64,000 bases of DNA from Tamilnaduibacter salinus (GTDB lineage Bacteria; Pseudomonadota; Gammaproteobacteria; Pseudomonadales; Oleiphilaceae). The position numbers were made by a program, and so were the translations under genes. Shown piece by piece: positions 16,510-26,027 of the stretch (position 1 is the first letter of the stretch; every line of letters starts with the position of its first letter). The notes under the pieces are model-generated. The model saw only the letters and a list, made by a program, of their open reading frames with translations. It was not told where the DNA came from and searched no databases. The DNA is taken from the NCBI RefSeq assembly GCF_003096655.1, contig NZ_QEKQ01000006.1, forward strand, positions 186,001-250,000, read 5' to 3'.

Positions 16510-17265
16510 ATGCTGGAAGTACAGAATCTGTCCATGCGCTTTGGCGGTCTGCTGGCCGTGGATCAGGTGTCCATGGACGTACAGGAACACGAAATCGTTT
16601 CGATCATCGGTCCGAACGGGGCGGGCAAGACCACCGTATTCAACTGCATGAGCGGCTTTTACCGCCCCACCGGTGGCAAGATCCTGTATCGGGGCCAGGA
16701 GATTCAGGGCAAACCCGATCACAAGATTTCCCGCATGGGGCTGGTGCGGACATTCCAGCACGTGCGGCTGTTCAGTCGCATGACGGTGGTGGAAAACCTG
16801 CTGGTCGCCCAACACCGTCACCTGAACACCAACCTGATCGCCGGGCTGCTCAATACGCCGTCCTATCGTAAGCGGGAGCAGAAATCGCTGGATCGGGCGG
16901 CCTACTGGCTCGACCGGGTCGGGCTGCTGGAGCTGGCCAATCGGGAAGCCGGCAACCTGGCCTATGGGCAGCAACGCCGCCTCGAGATTGCCCGGTGCAT
17001 GGTGACCGAACCCGAGCTGCTGATGCTCGATGAACCGGCCGCCGGGCTCAACCCGAATGAGACCCGCGAGCTCAACGAGCTGATCATCAGCCTCAAGGAG
17101 GACTACAACGTCTCCATTGTGCTGATCGAGCACGACATGAGCCTGGTCATGGACATTTCCGACCGCATCAACGTCATCAATCAGGGCCGCCCTCTGGCAT
17201 CCGGCAAGCCGGAAGACATCCAGAAAAACGATGACGTGATCAAAGCGTATCTGGGCGAGGCATAA
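16510..17265 (+). CDS. livG: Branched-chain amino acid ABC transporter ATPase LivG
   Basis: 251 aa. Walker A GPNGAGKTT (about residues 35-43), a signature region AYGQQRRLEIARCM in place of LSGGQ (typical of LivG), Walker B LLMLDEPAAGLNP and switch His in IEHDMSLVM. It energises import together with LivF. It starts 4 bases after livM with AAGGA at the boundary. Confidence 0.96.
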   Translation: MLEVQNLSMRFGGLLAVDQVSMDVQEHEIVSIIGPNGAGKTTVFNCMSGFYRPTGGKILYRGQEIQGKPDHKISRMGLVRTFQHVRLFSRMTVVENLLVAQHRHLNTNLIAGLLNTPSYRKREQKSLDRAAYWLDRVGLLELANREAGNLAYGQQRRLEIARCMVTEPELLMLDEPAAGLNPNETRELNELIISLKEDYNVSIVLIEHDMSLVMDISDRINVINQGRPLASGKPEDIQKNDDVIKAYLGEA

Positions 17266-17274
17266 GGACCGATC

Positions 17275-17976
17275 ATGCTGTCACTTGAGAATATCCACAC
17301 CCACTACGGCAAGATCGAAGCGCTTCATGGCGTCTCAGTCGAGGTCAATGAGGGTGAGATCGTTTCGCTGATCGGCGCCAACGGAGCCGGTAAGACGACG
17401 TTGCTGATGACCATCTGTGGTGACCCGCAGGCCAGCGCTGGCCGCGTCCTGTTTCAGGGCGAGGACATCACCCACAAGCCGACCTCGGACATTATGCGCT
17501 CGGGCATTGCCATCGCTCCCGAAGGCCGTCGGGTATTCCCCGGGCTGACCGTGGAGGAAAATCTGCACATGGGCGGCTTCTTCACGTCAAAGGACGAGAT
17601 CCGCCGGAACCAGAAACATGTGTTTGAGCTGTTCCCGCGCCTGGCCGAACGCAAGAACCAGCGCGCCGGCACCATGTCCGGCGGTGAGCAGCAGATGCTG
17701 GCCATCGGCCGCGCCCTGATGGCCAAACCCCGGATGATGATCCTGGACGAGCCCTCGCTTGGGCTGGCGCCACTGATCATCGGCCAGATCTTCGACATCA
17801 TCCGAACACTCCGGGACGAGGGCATTACCGTGTTCCTGGTGGAACAGAACGCCAAGCAGGCCCTCAAGCTGGCCGATCGGGGCTATGTGCTGGAAACCGG
17901 TCGCATCCGACTGGAAGACACCGGCGCGAACCTGCTCGATAACGAAGAAGTCCAGCAGGCCTATCTGGGCGGCTGA
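17275..17976 (+). CDS. livF: Branched-chain amino acid ABC transporter ATPase LivF
   Basis: 233 aa (E. coli LivF is 237). Walker A GANGAGKTT, signature MSGGEQQMLAIGRALM, Walker B MMILDEPSLGLAP and the switch region LVEQNAKQAL with Gln in place of His, as is usual for LivF. Last gene of the operon, 9 bases after livG, followed by a strong terminator. Confidence 0.96.
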   Translation: MLSLENIHTHYGKIEALHGVSVEVNEGEIVSLIGANGAGKTTLLMTICGDPQASAGRVLFQGEDITHKPTSDIMRSGIAIAPEGRRVFPGLTVEENLHMGGFFTSKDEIRRNQKHVFELFPRLAERKNQRAGTMSGGEQQMLAIGRALMAKPRMMILDEPSLGLAPLIIGQIFDIIRTLRDEGITVFLVEQNAKQALKLADRGYVLETGRIRLEDTGANLLDNEEVQQAYLGG

Positions 17977-18011
17977 GACTACGGCCGCTCACATTATCGA
18001 CCCCCAAACCA

Positions 18012-18062
18012 AAAATACCCGCAATCAGACGCCTTCATGAGACTCTGATCGCGGGTATTTTC
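18012..18062. terminator. Bidirectional terminator between livF and the lipoprotein gene
   Basis: AAAATACCCGC-A-ATCAGA pairs with TCTGAT-C-GCGGGTATTTT around a 14-base loop. Runs of T occur on both strands, so it can end both convergent transcripts. Confidence 0.85.
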
Positions 18063-18125
18063 GTCCGTCGGGGTCTGCCGGGCGTTACCGACGCCCCCGA
18101 GCGGGCTAAACAGCCAGTGAACGAA

Positions 18126-18569
18126 TCACTCGATGCTGTTGATCGTGCCTTTGTAACCTTCGACCGTTACGTCGATGGTTCCGTAGACACCGAAGTCCTT
18201 CTTTTTGACCGTGTACTGCGGCGCAACGATCACATCGGCACCAGAGGCTTCAATGGCGTTGTACGCAGCAGCGGATTTCACGGAAGCGGTCGGGTCCAGG
18301 TTGAACGGCAGCAGTGAGCCACCCCCGTTCCCGTTCGGCGCACCATAAACAACGCCGTCAGCGTACTCGCTGTCGGAGCTCATGGTGAAGAAGAGGATCT
18401 TCGTTGCAGAAGAGGAACCCGAAATCTTCTCGCCAACCTCAATGTCAGCATTGATATCGGTTTGGACGTTCCCTGCCAGCGGCATGGGGTTGGAACTCGT
18501 GTTCAGTGAGCTGCAACCGGTCAGTGCGCCCGCCAGCAACAGGCTGGAAACAATCAGTCCTTTTTTCAC
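18126..18569 (-). CDS. Small lipoprotein of unknown function
   Basis: 147 aa. It begins with GTG (MKKGLIVSSLLLAGALTGC) and carries a lipoprotein signal peptide with lipobox LTGC (acylated Cys19). GGAGAGAG lies at good spacing. The mature part (VGEKISGSSSATKILFF, ASGADVIVAPQYTVKKKDFGVYGTIDVTVEGYKGTI) resembles small outer-membrane lipoproteins whose repeats of beta strands end in a V-x-G-Y-K-G motif, but I cannot name the family securely. It follows the TraT-like lipoprotein on the same strand, 159 bases apart. Confidence 0.75.
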   Translation of the reverse strand: MKKGLIVSSLLLAGALTGCSSLNTSSNPMPLAGNVQTDINADIEVGEKISGSSSATKILFFTMSSDSEYADGVVYGAPNGNGGGSLLPFNLDPTASVKSAAAYNAIEASGADVIVAPQYTVKKKDFGVYGTIDVTVEGYKGTINSIE

Positions 18570-18728
18570 AGTAACTCTCTCCGTAAGTCAGTGGGTTTGC
18601 CGTCAATGGCGAGCGGAAATATACCGGAGAGATCGGGGGATTACAATGAGGGTGCCACGCAACCAACTGGTCTGCCAGACAAAGCAGCGCCCCGGCAGCG
18701 GCCTCGCCGCCAGGGCGCCGGTTCCGAA

Positions 18729-19559
18729 TCACATCGGCAACATCTGGGTAACGACTTTCCGAGTGCGCTCTTCAATGTGCGGCAGCGCCTCATCCTTTTT
18801 CATATTCATCTGATTGGCCCAGACAGACAAACGCACACCGTGGGGGAAGTACTGGCTTTTACGTGTGGCGGTTGCCGAACTGGTGTTGGTCTGACTGGTT
18901 CCCCCGCCTGACGCCATGCGACTATTACTGGCGCCAGCCACATCAGCGGTCCCGGAGCCAGAGTCGGTCGCAACCGTGAACTCGACTGGCCGATCCTGTT
19001 TCACTTCCAGTACCACATCCACAATCATCGCCCATTCACGCGGCTTGGACGCATTGGAGATACCAGCGCCGACCAGCCCGCCTACGCCAACACCCGCTGC
19101 CGCGCCGGCCAACCCGGAATCCGTGGCGTTAGCGACCGCGGCACCCGTCCCGAGGCCAGTTGCTGCGCCAGCAATGGCCCCCATCGCTGCGCCAGTACCA
19201 GCACCACCGGACTCCGGCTCGACTTCCCCAAAGAACCGGTTGGATGCCCGCAAACGGTAGTGGGCCGAACGCGGATCGCTGGTCACGGTCCATCCCTGTT
19301 CACGGGCGGATTCGATAAGAAGATTGCGCAGGTCAATGTCACTGTCACTGATGTTGCGATAGGAAATGTAGACCGTCTTCTCGCTCGGGCGCGGCGGCTC
19401 AAGCTGCGGAGGCGGGACAACCCAGACCGTGCCACTGCGCGGCTCCGCGTACTTATTATCGGTCAGGGAGCCCATCTGGCGTGAAACCGTGGTGCAGCCC
19501 GACGCCACGATCACCATAACTGTCAGAGAAAGTATCAAGAGTCGTTGGGATGTACTCAT
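18729..19559 (-). CDS. TraT-family outer-membrane lipoprotein
   Basis: 276 aa with lipobox VASGC (Cys near residue 22). The middle matches the TraT pattern: KTVYISYRNISDSDIDL (TraT has TVFLQIKNTSDKDM), a region ending AHYRLRASN, then a long Gly/Ala-rich stretch (about 118-170) that could embed in the membrane, then WAMIVDVVLEVKQ. TraT on F-type plasmids gives surface exclusion and serum resistance. This copy has no conjugation genes nearby and is longer (TraT is about 244 aa). It may simply be a chromosomal envelope homologue. GGAAGGGA precedes the ATG. Confidence 0.72.
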   Translation of the reverse strand: MSTSQRLLILSLTVMVIVASGCTTVSRQMGSLTDNKYAEPRSGTVWVVPPPQLEPPRPSEKTVYISYRNISDSDIDLRNLLIESAREQGWTVTSDPRSAHYRLRASNRFFGEVEPESGGAGTGAAMGAIAGAATGLGTGAAVANATDSGLAGAAAGVGVGGLVGAGISNASKPREWAMIVDVVLEVKQDRPVEFTVATDSGSGTADVAGASNSRMASGGGTSQTNTSSATATRKSQYFPHGVRLSVWANQMNMKKDEALPHIEERTRKVVTQMLPM

Positions 19560-19785
19560 TTGGTTTCCCTTCCTGCTGTGGATTGATTAGGGCGGGCATC
19601 CACCAACATCCTGAGCCGCCCCAATACTTAGTATCGACAATTATCGAGCGATTTGCGAGAGACGAATTTCCCGCGCATGACGGTCGTTTGAACTACACTG
19701 ATTCTCGGACCACACTCAGAATCGAGCCTGATGGTCGATTCAACGCATCTGGCCTACCGAATAGAAACGAACGAAGGAGAACATC

Positions 19786-20247
19786 ATGAAAAAAGTGATC
19801 TCGGCAGCACTGCTTCTTGGCGCCTCTTCCATGGCATTCGCGCAGCCCGGTTGTGGCGTCGGCGCCATGATCTGGAAAGGACAGTCCGGCATTGCTCCGC
19901 ACGTTCTGGCTGCCACCACCAATGGAACCTTCGGTAACCAGACTTTCGGCATGACAACCGGCACACTCGGTTGCCAGACCAACGAGTCCGTTCAGTCCAT
20001 GGCCATGTACATGAACACCAACATCGACAAGGTGGCGCGTGACATGTCCCGTGGCGAAGGTGAGAACCTTGAGACTCTGGCCGTTCTGCTGGACGTCGCG
20101 CCGGCGGATCGGGACGCCTTCCGGACGCTGATGAAAGACAACTTTGCGACGGTATTCCCGTCTGCAGACACCACTGCCGACCAGGCCGTTTCGGCCATCG
20201 TGGCATTGATGGAACAGCACCAGACGCTCAACCAGTACGTCGGCTGA
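19786..20247 (+). CDS. DUF3015 family secreted protein
   Basis: 153 aa. A signal peptide (MKKVISAALLLGASSMAFA) is followed by a mature part that begins QPGCGVGAMIWKGQSG and contains GTLGCQTN, the two-cysteine pattern of DUF3015. The C-terminal half (ESVQSMAMYMNTNIDKVARDMSRGEGE) is helical. The function of the family is not known. GAAGGAG precedes the ATG. A DUF4105 gene follows after 73 bases; I recall these families being neighbours in other gammaproteobacteria. Confidence 0.85.
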   Translation: MKKVISAALLLGASSMAFAQPGCGVGAMIWKGQSGIAPHVLAATTNGTFGNQTFGMTTGTLGCQTNESVQSMAMYMNTNIDKVARDMSRGEGENLETLAVLLDVAPADRDAFRTLMKDNFATVFPSADTTADQAVSAIVALMEQHQTLNQYVG

Positions 20248-20320
20248 AGAACCCTGTTACCCGCGCCAGGGACGGCGCACCCGCATACCCAATAACCATT
20301 CACCGCCCAGGAGTCCGGTT

Positions 20321-22180
20321 TTGAGGCCACTGCTGCTCTGCCTCTGTCTGCTTCCGCCCGTCTGTCTGTCCGCAACCACCCCGTCCTCCCGAATTGATCA
20401 ACTGGCCCAGTCCGACGAGTGGCTGACCCTGCTGCATTATCAGGAGACCACCTATTCCGACGCCGATCAGTCCCAGGCGGATGATGCGGCATTTTTTCTC
20501 AGCCCGGAGGGCGCAACGAACCCGAAAGCCGAACTGAGGGCGACCCTGGAAGCCATTCAGCAGCCGGGAGGGGGAAATGACCATGCCCGTTGCCGATTCC
20601 CCGCCCGCGATCAATGGCTCCGTCGACAACTGAACCTGCCGGCGCGCCCGATTGACTGCCCGGACTACGACACCTGGCGGAGCGAGCTCAATACGGAAGC
20701 CGTCACACTGGTATTTGCGGCCTCTTACCTGAACTCGCCCTCGTCCATGTTCGGGCACACGTTTCTCCGGCTGGACCCGGACGACACGGATGAAGCCGCC
20801 GACCTCCTGCTGGCCGACACCATTTCCTACGCGGCGGATGCCGAAGCGCACGACAGCGAGCTGATGTTTGCTTACCGGGGTATTTTCGGTGGCTATCCGG
20901 GCATTACCAGCGTCAAACCCTACTACGAGAAAATCCGCCTATACTCGGACATAGAAAATCGCGATCTCTGGGAATACCGGCTCAACCTGACCGACCAGGA
21001 AATCGACCGGATGCTTGCCCATGCCTGGGAGCTGACCGGCAAGAACTTCGATTACTATTTCTTCGATGAGAACTGCGCCTACCGACTGCTGGCGCTGATT
21101 GACGTGGCCCGGCCCGGGACCGACCTGCTTGATCGCGTTGGCACCCATGCCATCCCTTCCGACACCGTTCGTTGGGTGGTGGACGAGAATCTGGTGGCAT
21201 CGGTGAATTACCGCCCCTCCTCCGCGACCGAAGTCCGTCATGCCATCGACTCGTTGTCCGAGACCGAGCAGGACCACGTGCTCGAGATGGTGGAAGGCGA
21301 CGTCATGCCTGCGGCACCCCGCGTGCGGGAGCTGCCGGCCCGACGTCGTGCCGAGGTACTCGACACCACCTATGAATACGTTCAGTTCCGGGCCAGAGAA
21401 GACGAATGGCGGCGCGAACGGCGCGCGACGCTGTCCCATGCCCTACTGAGCGAACGCAGCCGGATTGATGCGGAGGCGCCCCGCCCTACTGCCCCGAGGC
21501 CCGAGGTACGCGATGACCAGGGCCACGACACGTTCCGGGTTGGGCTTGGCGGCGGACGTGAGGGAAACCGGGGTTTTGCCCAACTGAGCGTCCGCCCGGC
21601 CTACCATGACCTGCTGGACCCGCCAGCCGGTTACCGGCCCGGAGCCCAACTGCAGTTCCTGCGCCTCGATGCCCGTTTCTATACTGGCAATCAGGAGCTG
21701 CAACTGGAGCAGCTCACCGCCATTGAGATTCGCTCCCTGTCCGTCCGGGACCGGTTCTTTTCACCGCTGTCCTGGCAGGTGGGCGTCGGCGGACGGCGGA
21801 CGGACACCCGGAACGGACGACGCGTACTGACGCCATACCTTGAAGGTGGCGTCGGCGGAAGCTGGGGGCAGCCGGGTGAACTGCAGGCGTTTGCCATGGC
21901 CACTGCGGACCTGGAGATTGACGATGACATCGCCCGGGGGCACAACCTGGCCCCGGGCGCTGACCTCGGGCTGCTTCATCAGGGTCGGACCGTCAGCCTG
22001 ATGGCCGGCCTGAAGACCAAGGCGTGGCTGATCAACTCGCAACACCGGGAAGACCGGGCCTACACCGAGGTTCGCTGGCACCTGGATCGCGGCCTCAGCC
22101 TTCAGGCGCGCTGGGAGCGCGAGGACCACTTTGACCGGATGGAGACCACATGGCGCACGGGGCTGCAACTCTACTTCTGA
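20321..22180 (+). CDS. DUF4105 (Lnb N-terminal-like) periplasmic protein with C-terminal beta-barrel
   Basis: 619 aa, TTG start preceded by CAGGAG. Signal peptide 1-17 (LLLCLCLLPPVCLS). Residues 90-270 match DUF4105, with MFGHTFLRL (His146) and FDENCAYR (Cys252). The His-before-Cys order suggests a permuted papain/NlpC-like catalytic pair (inference). From about residue 400 the chain alternates polar and aromatic residues in beta strands and ends LQLYF with a terminal Phe, as outer-membrane barrels do. So the protein may place a periplasmic hydrolase or acyltransferase-like domain on an outer-membrane barrel. It overlaps the next gene by 31 bases. Confidence 0.78.
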   Translation: MRPLLLCLCLLPPVCLSATTPSSRIDQLAQSDEWLTLLHYQETTYSDADQSQADDAAFFLSPEGATNPKAELRATLEAIQQPGGGNDHARCRFPARDQWLRRQLNLPARPIDCPDYDTWRSELNTEAVTLVFAASYLNSPSSMFGHTFLRLDPDDTDEAADLLLADTISYAADAEAHDSELMFAYRGIFGGYPGITSVKPYYEKIRLYSDIENRDLWEYRLNLTDQEIDRMLAHAWELTGKNFDYYFFDENCAYRLLALIDVARPGTDLLDRVGTHAIPSDTVRWVVDENLVASVNYRPSSATEVRHAIDSLSETEQDHVLEMVEGDVMPAAPRVRELPARRRAEVLDTTYEYVQFRAREDEWRRERRATLSHALLSERSRIDAEAPRPTAPRPEVRDDQGHDTFRVGLGGGREGNRGFAQLSVRPAYHDLLDPPAGYRPGAQLQFLRLDARFYTGNQELQLEQLTAIEIRSLSVRDRFFSPLSWQVGVGGRRTDTRNGRRVLTPYLEGGVGGSWGQPGELQAFAMATADLEIDDDIARGHNLAPGADLGLLHQGRTVSLMAGLKTKAWLINSQHREDRAYTEVRWHLDRGLSLQARWEREDHFDRMETTWRTGLQLYF

Positions 22181-23019
22181 TTCGTCGCCTGCCGTTCGCT
22201 CTGCTGGCGCTACTGGCTCTGCTGCAAACCGGGTGTGGCAGCCTGTTCTTCTACCCGGACCAGACCGTCTACATCACACCGGATCGGTTGAACCTGGACT
22301 ACGAGGACGTCTACGTCGAGACGCCGGATGACGAAACCCTGCATGGGTGGTGGCTACCGGCCCATGGCGACGCGAAAGGCACCGTCTATTTTCTCCATGG
22401 CAATGCCCAGAACATCAGCAGCCATCTGCTCAACGTGGCGTGGCTGCCTGAGCGGCACTACAACGTCTTCATTCTGGATTACCGGGGGTACGGCCAGTCC
22501 ACGGGCGAGCCCGACATTCCCGGCGCCCTGACGGACGCACGCGCCGGAATGGAGTGGATCGCCGGGAATCACGACCAGAGCCCCGTCTTCCTGCTCGGGC
22601 AAAGCCTCGGTGGGGGCCTGGGCACAGTGCTGGCCGAACGCTGGCAGACGCAGGACCAGGCGCCGCCACTGCAGGGCGTCATTCTCGACAGCACGTTCTC
22701 CGGCTTTCGCGCCATCGCCCGGGAGAAGCTTGACGGCTTCTGGCTGACCTGGCCGTTCCAGATTCCACTGAGCTGGACCATTCCGGGGGAGTACGAGGGC
22801 GTTGAGCGTCTTCCCGCCATCCACCCCACGCCGGTTATGGTGATTCACAGCGTTCGTGACCCGGTCATTCCGTACCACCACGGGCGGACGCTGTTCGAGG
22901 CGGCGAAGGAACCGAAACGCTTCCTGAAAACCGACACCGCCCACGCGGGGACGTTTGTGATACCGGCGTACCGGGAGGCGGTGCTCGCGTTCATGGCAAA
23001 ACACAAAAAGACCGATTGA
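22150..23019 (+). CDS. Lipoprotein alpha/beta hydrolase
   Basis: 289 aa. A lipoprotein signal peptide ends in LQTGC (Cys near residue 29). The alpha/beta hydrolase fold has an oxyanion region FLHGNAQN, nucleophile Ser152 in GQSLGG, Asp237 in RDPVIP and His265 in TAHAGTF, so the triad is complete. It belongs to the group related to BEM46/YfhR-like hydrolases; the substrate is unknown. The start at 22150 overlaps the end of the DUF4105 gene, so the two are probably translationally coupled and work in the same compartment. Confidence 0.85.
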   Translation: MAHGAATLLLIRRLPFALLALLALLQTGCGSLFFYPDQTVYITPDRLNLDYEDVYVETPDDETLHGWWLPAHGDAKGTVYFLHGNAQNISSHLLNVAWLPERHYNVFILDYRGYGQSTGEPDIPGALTDARAGMEWIAGNHDQSPVFLLGQSLGGGLGTVLAERWQTQDQAPPLQGVILDSTFSGFRAIAREKLDGFWLTWPFQIPLSWTIPGEYEGVERLPAIHPTPVMVIHSVRDPVIPYHHGRTLFEAAKEPKRFLKTDTAHAGTFVIPAYREAVLAFMAKHKKTD

Positions 23020-23022
23020 TTC

Positions 23023-23102
23023 GCCACGGAAGAGCACGGAAGGCGCCCGCCGGGCGCCAAATGCGGTTCCTTTTTCCGTGTTCTTTCGTGGATTCCGTGG
23101 CC
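23023..23102. repeat. Inverted-repeat element with CCACGGAA ends, copy 2
   Basis: It begins GCCACGGAAGAGCACGGAA (23023) and ends TTCCGTGGCC (23102), with an extra internal TTTCGTGGA unit in the right arm. The centre is a perfect palindrome GGCGCCCG-C-CGGGCGCC (23042-23058). It shares its ends with the element at 5597-5763. It starts three bases after the hydrolase stop codon. Confidence 0.65.
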
Positions 23103-23107
23103 AACAC

Positions 23108-23145
23108 AAAAAAAGCCCGCCAGGGCGAACCGTGGCGGGCTTTTT
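23108..23145. terminator. Bidirectional terminator between hydrolase and pnp
   Basis: A run of A, then GCCCGCCA-(10)-TGGCGGGC, then five T. It serves the convergent pnp transcript (14 bases after its stop) and the plus-strand operon. Confidence 0.88.
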
Positions 23146-23158
23146 GAAGAGAGGGGAA

Positions 23159-25276
23159 TCAAGCCATTTCGGTCGGCTTGTCGCCCTCCTTCACTTCCTT
23201 CATGGACAGCTTGACGCGGCCGCGGTTGTCCACGTCCAGCACCTTGACCAGCACCTGCTGACCTTCGCTGATCTCATCCGTGACATTCTCTACCCGGTGG
23301 TCGGCTATCTGGGAGATGTGCACCAGACCGTCTTTACCCGGCAGGATGTTCACGAAGGCGCCGAAGTCGACGATGCGTTCAACCTTGCCCTGATAGATCG
23401 CACCCACCTCGATCTCGGCGGTGATCTCACGAACACGCTTTTCAGCCGCACGCGATTCCGCCTGGCTCTCGGCGTAGATGCGGACGTTGCCATCATCATC
23501 CAGATCAATGGAGGCCCCGGTCTCTTCGGTGATGGAGCGGATCACGGAACCGCCCTTGCCGATGACGTCCCGGATCTTCTCCGGATCTATCTTGATGGTC
23601 GTGATGCTCGGCGCACGCTCCGAGAGTTCGGCACGCGGCTTGTCGATCACCTTGGCCATCTCGCCGAGGATGTGCTGACGGGCCTCGTAGGCCTGATCCA
23701 GGGCCTGCTCCATGATCTCGTCGGTGATGCCCTGGATTTTGATGTCCATCTGCAGCGCGGTGACACCCTTGGCGGTACCGGCCACTTTAAAGTCCATGTC
23801 GCCCAGGTGGTCCTCGTCACCGAGGATGTCGGTCAGTACGGCGTACTTGTCACCGTCCTTGACCAGGCCCATCGCGATGCCGGCAACAGCGTCGGATACC
23901 GGAACACCAGCGTCCATCAGCGCCAGGCTGGAACCGCAGACGGACGCCATGGAGCTGGAGCCGTTGGATTCGGTGATTTCGGACACGGAACGGATGGTGT
24001 ACGGGAAGTCATCAACCGATGGCATCACCGCGGACACACCGCGCTTGGCCAGCTTGCCGTGACCGATTTCCCGGCGCTTGGGCGCGCCGACACGGCCGGT
24101 TTCACCAACGCAGTATGGCGGGAAGTTGTAGTGGAACAGGAACGGATCCTTGCTCTCACCTTCCAGCGCATCCACGATCTTCATATCGCGGGAGGTGCCA
24201 AGCGTCGTGGAGACGATCGCCTGGGTTTCGCCACGTGTGAACAGGGCGGAACCATGGGCCCCCGGCAGCACACCGACTTCGATGTCGATCGGACGCACGG
24301 TCCGGTGGTCCCGGCCATCAATCCGCGGCTTGCCGTCCAGCACCTGCTGACGAACCACGTTCTTCTCAACTTTACCGAAGTATTCCTTCACCTCGTCCTC
24401 GGACGGGCCTTCGGCGTCGTCTTCACCAGCGGCGAGCTTCTCGACGGCGGCCTGTTTCACCTCTTTCAGCTTGGCGAAGCGCTCCATCTTGTCCTTGATG
24501 CCGTAGGCCTCTTCAATCGCGCCGGCGAATCCAGACTGAACCGCTTCCAGCAGATCGGTGTTTTCCGGTTCCGGCTGCCAGTCCCAACGCGGCTTGCCCG
24601 CTTCGTCCGCCAGGGACTGGATCGCCTCGATCGCGCCCTGCATTTCCTCATGCGCGAACAGCACGCCACCCAGCATCTGGTCTTCGGTGAGGCCCTTGGC
24701 TTCGGATTCGACCATCAGCACGGCGTCCTTCGTACCGGCGACGACCATGTCCAGCTCGGACGTTTCCCGCTCTTCAAACGTCGGGTTCAGGAAGTAACCA
24801 CGCTCGGCGGTGAAGCCCACACGGGAGGCCCCGACCGGGCCATCGAACGGTACGCCGGACAGGGCCAGCGCGGCGGAAGCGGCCAGCATGCCGGCGATGT
24901 CCGGGTCCTGATTCTTGTTGGAGGACATGACGGTACAGATGACCTGCACTTCGTTCATGAAGCCTTCCGGGAATAGCGGGCGGATCGGACGGTCGATCAG
25001 ACGGCTTGTCAGCGTTTCCTTTTCGGAAGGTGGGCCTTCGCGCTTGAGGAAACCGCCCGGGATCTTGCCGACCGCGTAGGTCTTTTCGGAATAGTTGACG
25101 GTCAGCGGGAAAAACGGCTGACCGGGGTTCGCTTCCGGTTTGGCGACAACGGTACCCAGTACCGAAATGTCGTCGATTGTGACCATGACCGAGCCGGTCG
25201 CCTGGCGGGCAACCTGCCCGGTTTCCAGCGTGACGGTCTTGCCACCGAGTTCAAATGATTTCTTAACCGATTCCAC
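23159..25276 (-). CDS. pnp: Polyribonucleotide nucleotidyltransferase (PNPase)
   Basis: 705 aa (E. coli 711). Two RNase PH domains, with the second carrying the active-site region ([18 protein letters not shown]), are followed by KH (about 550-610, [20 protein letters not shown]) and S1 (about 620-690, [20 protein letters not shown]) domains. It degrades mRNA 3' to 5' using phosphate and forms the degradosome core. GTG start at 25274-25276 with AAGGAGA upstream. It lies downstream of rpsO as in most gammaproteobacteria. Confidence 0.97.
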   Translation of the reverse strand: MESVKKSFELGGKTVTLETGQVARQATGSVMVTIDDISVLGTVVAKPEANPGQPFFPLTVNYSEKTYAVGKIPGGFLKREGPPSEKETLTSRLIDRPIRPLFPEGFMNEVQVICTVMSSNKNQDPDIAGMLAASAALALSGVPFDGPVGASRVGFTAERGYFLNPTFEERETSELDMVVAGTKDAVLMVESEAKGLTEDQMLGGVLFAHEEMQGAIEAIQSLADEAGKPRWDWQPEPENTDLLEAVQSGFAGAIEEAYGIKDKMERFAKLKEVKQAAVEKLAAGEDDAEGPSEDEVKEYFGKVEKNVVRQQVLDGKPRIDGRDHRTVRPIDIEVGVLPGAHGSALFTRGETQAIVSTTLGTSRDMKIVDALEGESKDPFLFHYNFPPYCVGETGRVGAPKRREIGHGKLAKRGVSAVMPSVDDFPYTIRSVSEITESNGSSSMASVCGSSLALMDAGVPVSDAVAGIAMGLVKDGDKYAVLTDILGDEDHLGDMDFKVAGTAKGVTALQMDIKIQGITDEIMEQALDQAYEARQHILGEMAKVIDKPRAELSERAPSITTIKIDPEKIRDVIGKGGSVIRSITEETGASIDLDDDGNVRIYAESQAESRAAEKRVREITAEIEVGAIYQGKVERIVDFGAFVNILPGKDGLVHISQIADHRVENVTDEISEGQQVLVKVLDVDNRGRVKLSMKEVKEGDKPTEMA

Positions 25277-25620
25277 GGTATCTCCTTGCTTGTCGCTGAT
25301 TGCGATCCGACGGGAGGGGAACCCCCGTCACGGGAGGGCCACCGTGACACCACAGAACCTCAGCTTGACGACAGAAAGCGAACAGGCTGTCGAAAGGACG
25401 CCGCAATCAGCGCCTTTCGACAACCTGCTACACGGGCTTTCTTCGGATGCCGACGGACCGCTGAAGGCACGGACGGTTCACGGGATCACCCTGTTGTCAG
25501 CCAATGTCGATGCATCGGCCTGGTGAGGAGAATGACTACCGGCAGGACTCATCCCGACCGGCAGCTCCCGTTCCGGCCACCCATTGGGTCGCCGGAACGG
25601 TCAGGAGACTGACGCCGGAC
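25277..25620 (-). other. rpsO-pnp intercistronic region with hairpins
   Basis: 344 bases without a gene. Two perfect stems are visible: GTTCCGGC/GCCGGAAC at 25570-25598, 22 bases after rpsO, and TGTCGAAAGG/CCTTTCGACA at 25388-25422. A third, GTCACGG/CCGTGAC, lies near pnp. None has a T run on the minus strand. In E. coli this gap holds an RNase III-cut hairpin through which PNPase represses its own synthesis; these stems are candidates for the same role. Confidence 0.5.
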
Positions 25621-25890
25621 TTACCGACGCAGACCAAGGCTACGGATCAGGTCAAGATAGCGATCCGCATTCTTGCGCTTGAGATAGTCCAGCAGCTTGC
25701 GGCGCTGGTTGACCATCCGGATCAGACCACGGCGGGAATGATGATCCTGCTTGTTGGTCTTGAAGTGGCTCTGGAGCTTGTTGATGTTCGCGCTCAGCAG
25801 CGCCACCTGCACTTCCGGGGAGCCGGTGTCACCGTCCGTCTGCTGGTACTTCTGGACGATCTCGGACTTCTCCTGGGCAGAGAGTGCCAT
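25621..25890 (-). CDS. rpsO: 30S ribosomal protein S15
   Basis: 89 aa, exactly the usual length. It carries the S15 signature from [20 protein letters not shown] to [22 protein letters not shown]. It binds the central domain of 16S rRNA. GAGGTGA precedes the ATG. Gene order truB-rpsO-pnp is conserved. Confidence 0.98.
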   Translation of the reverse strand: MALSAQEKSEIVQKYQQTDGDTGSPEVQVALLSANINKLQSHFKTNKQDHHSRRGLIRMVNQRRKLLDYLKRKNADRYLDLIRSLGLRR

Positions 25891-26027
25891 AGTTCACCTC
25901 GTTAATTGCGATGCCAATAGTGTCCAGCCGAACCGCGCATCTCTACAGCCCGGCTAGGGCCATCCGGCGTAGTGAATCACCACACCGTCTCGCCAACGGG
26001 ACCGACATCCCGGGATGTTTCCACGGG

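Noticed and set aside
23078-24976. 632-codon plus-strand open frame opposite pnp
   Set aside because: Shadow frame rich in His, Arg and Val, typical of antisense to a high-GC gene; pnp is unambiguous.
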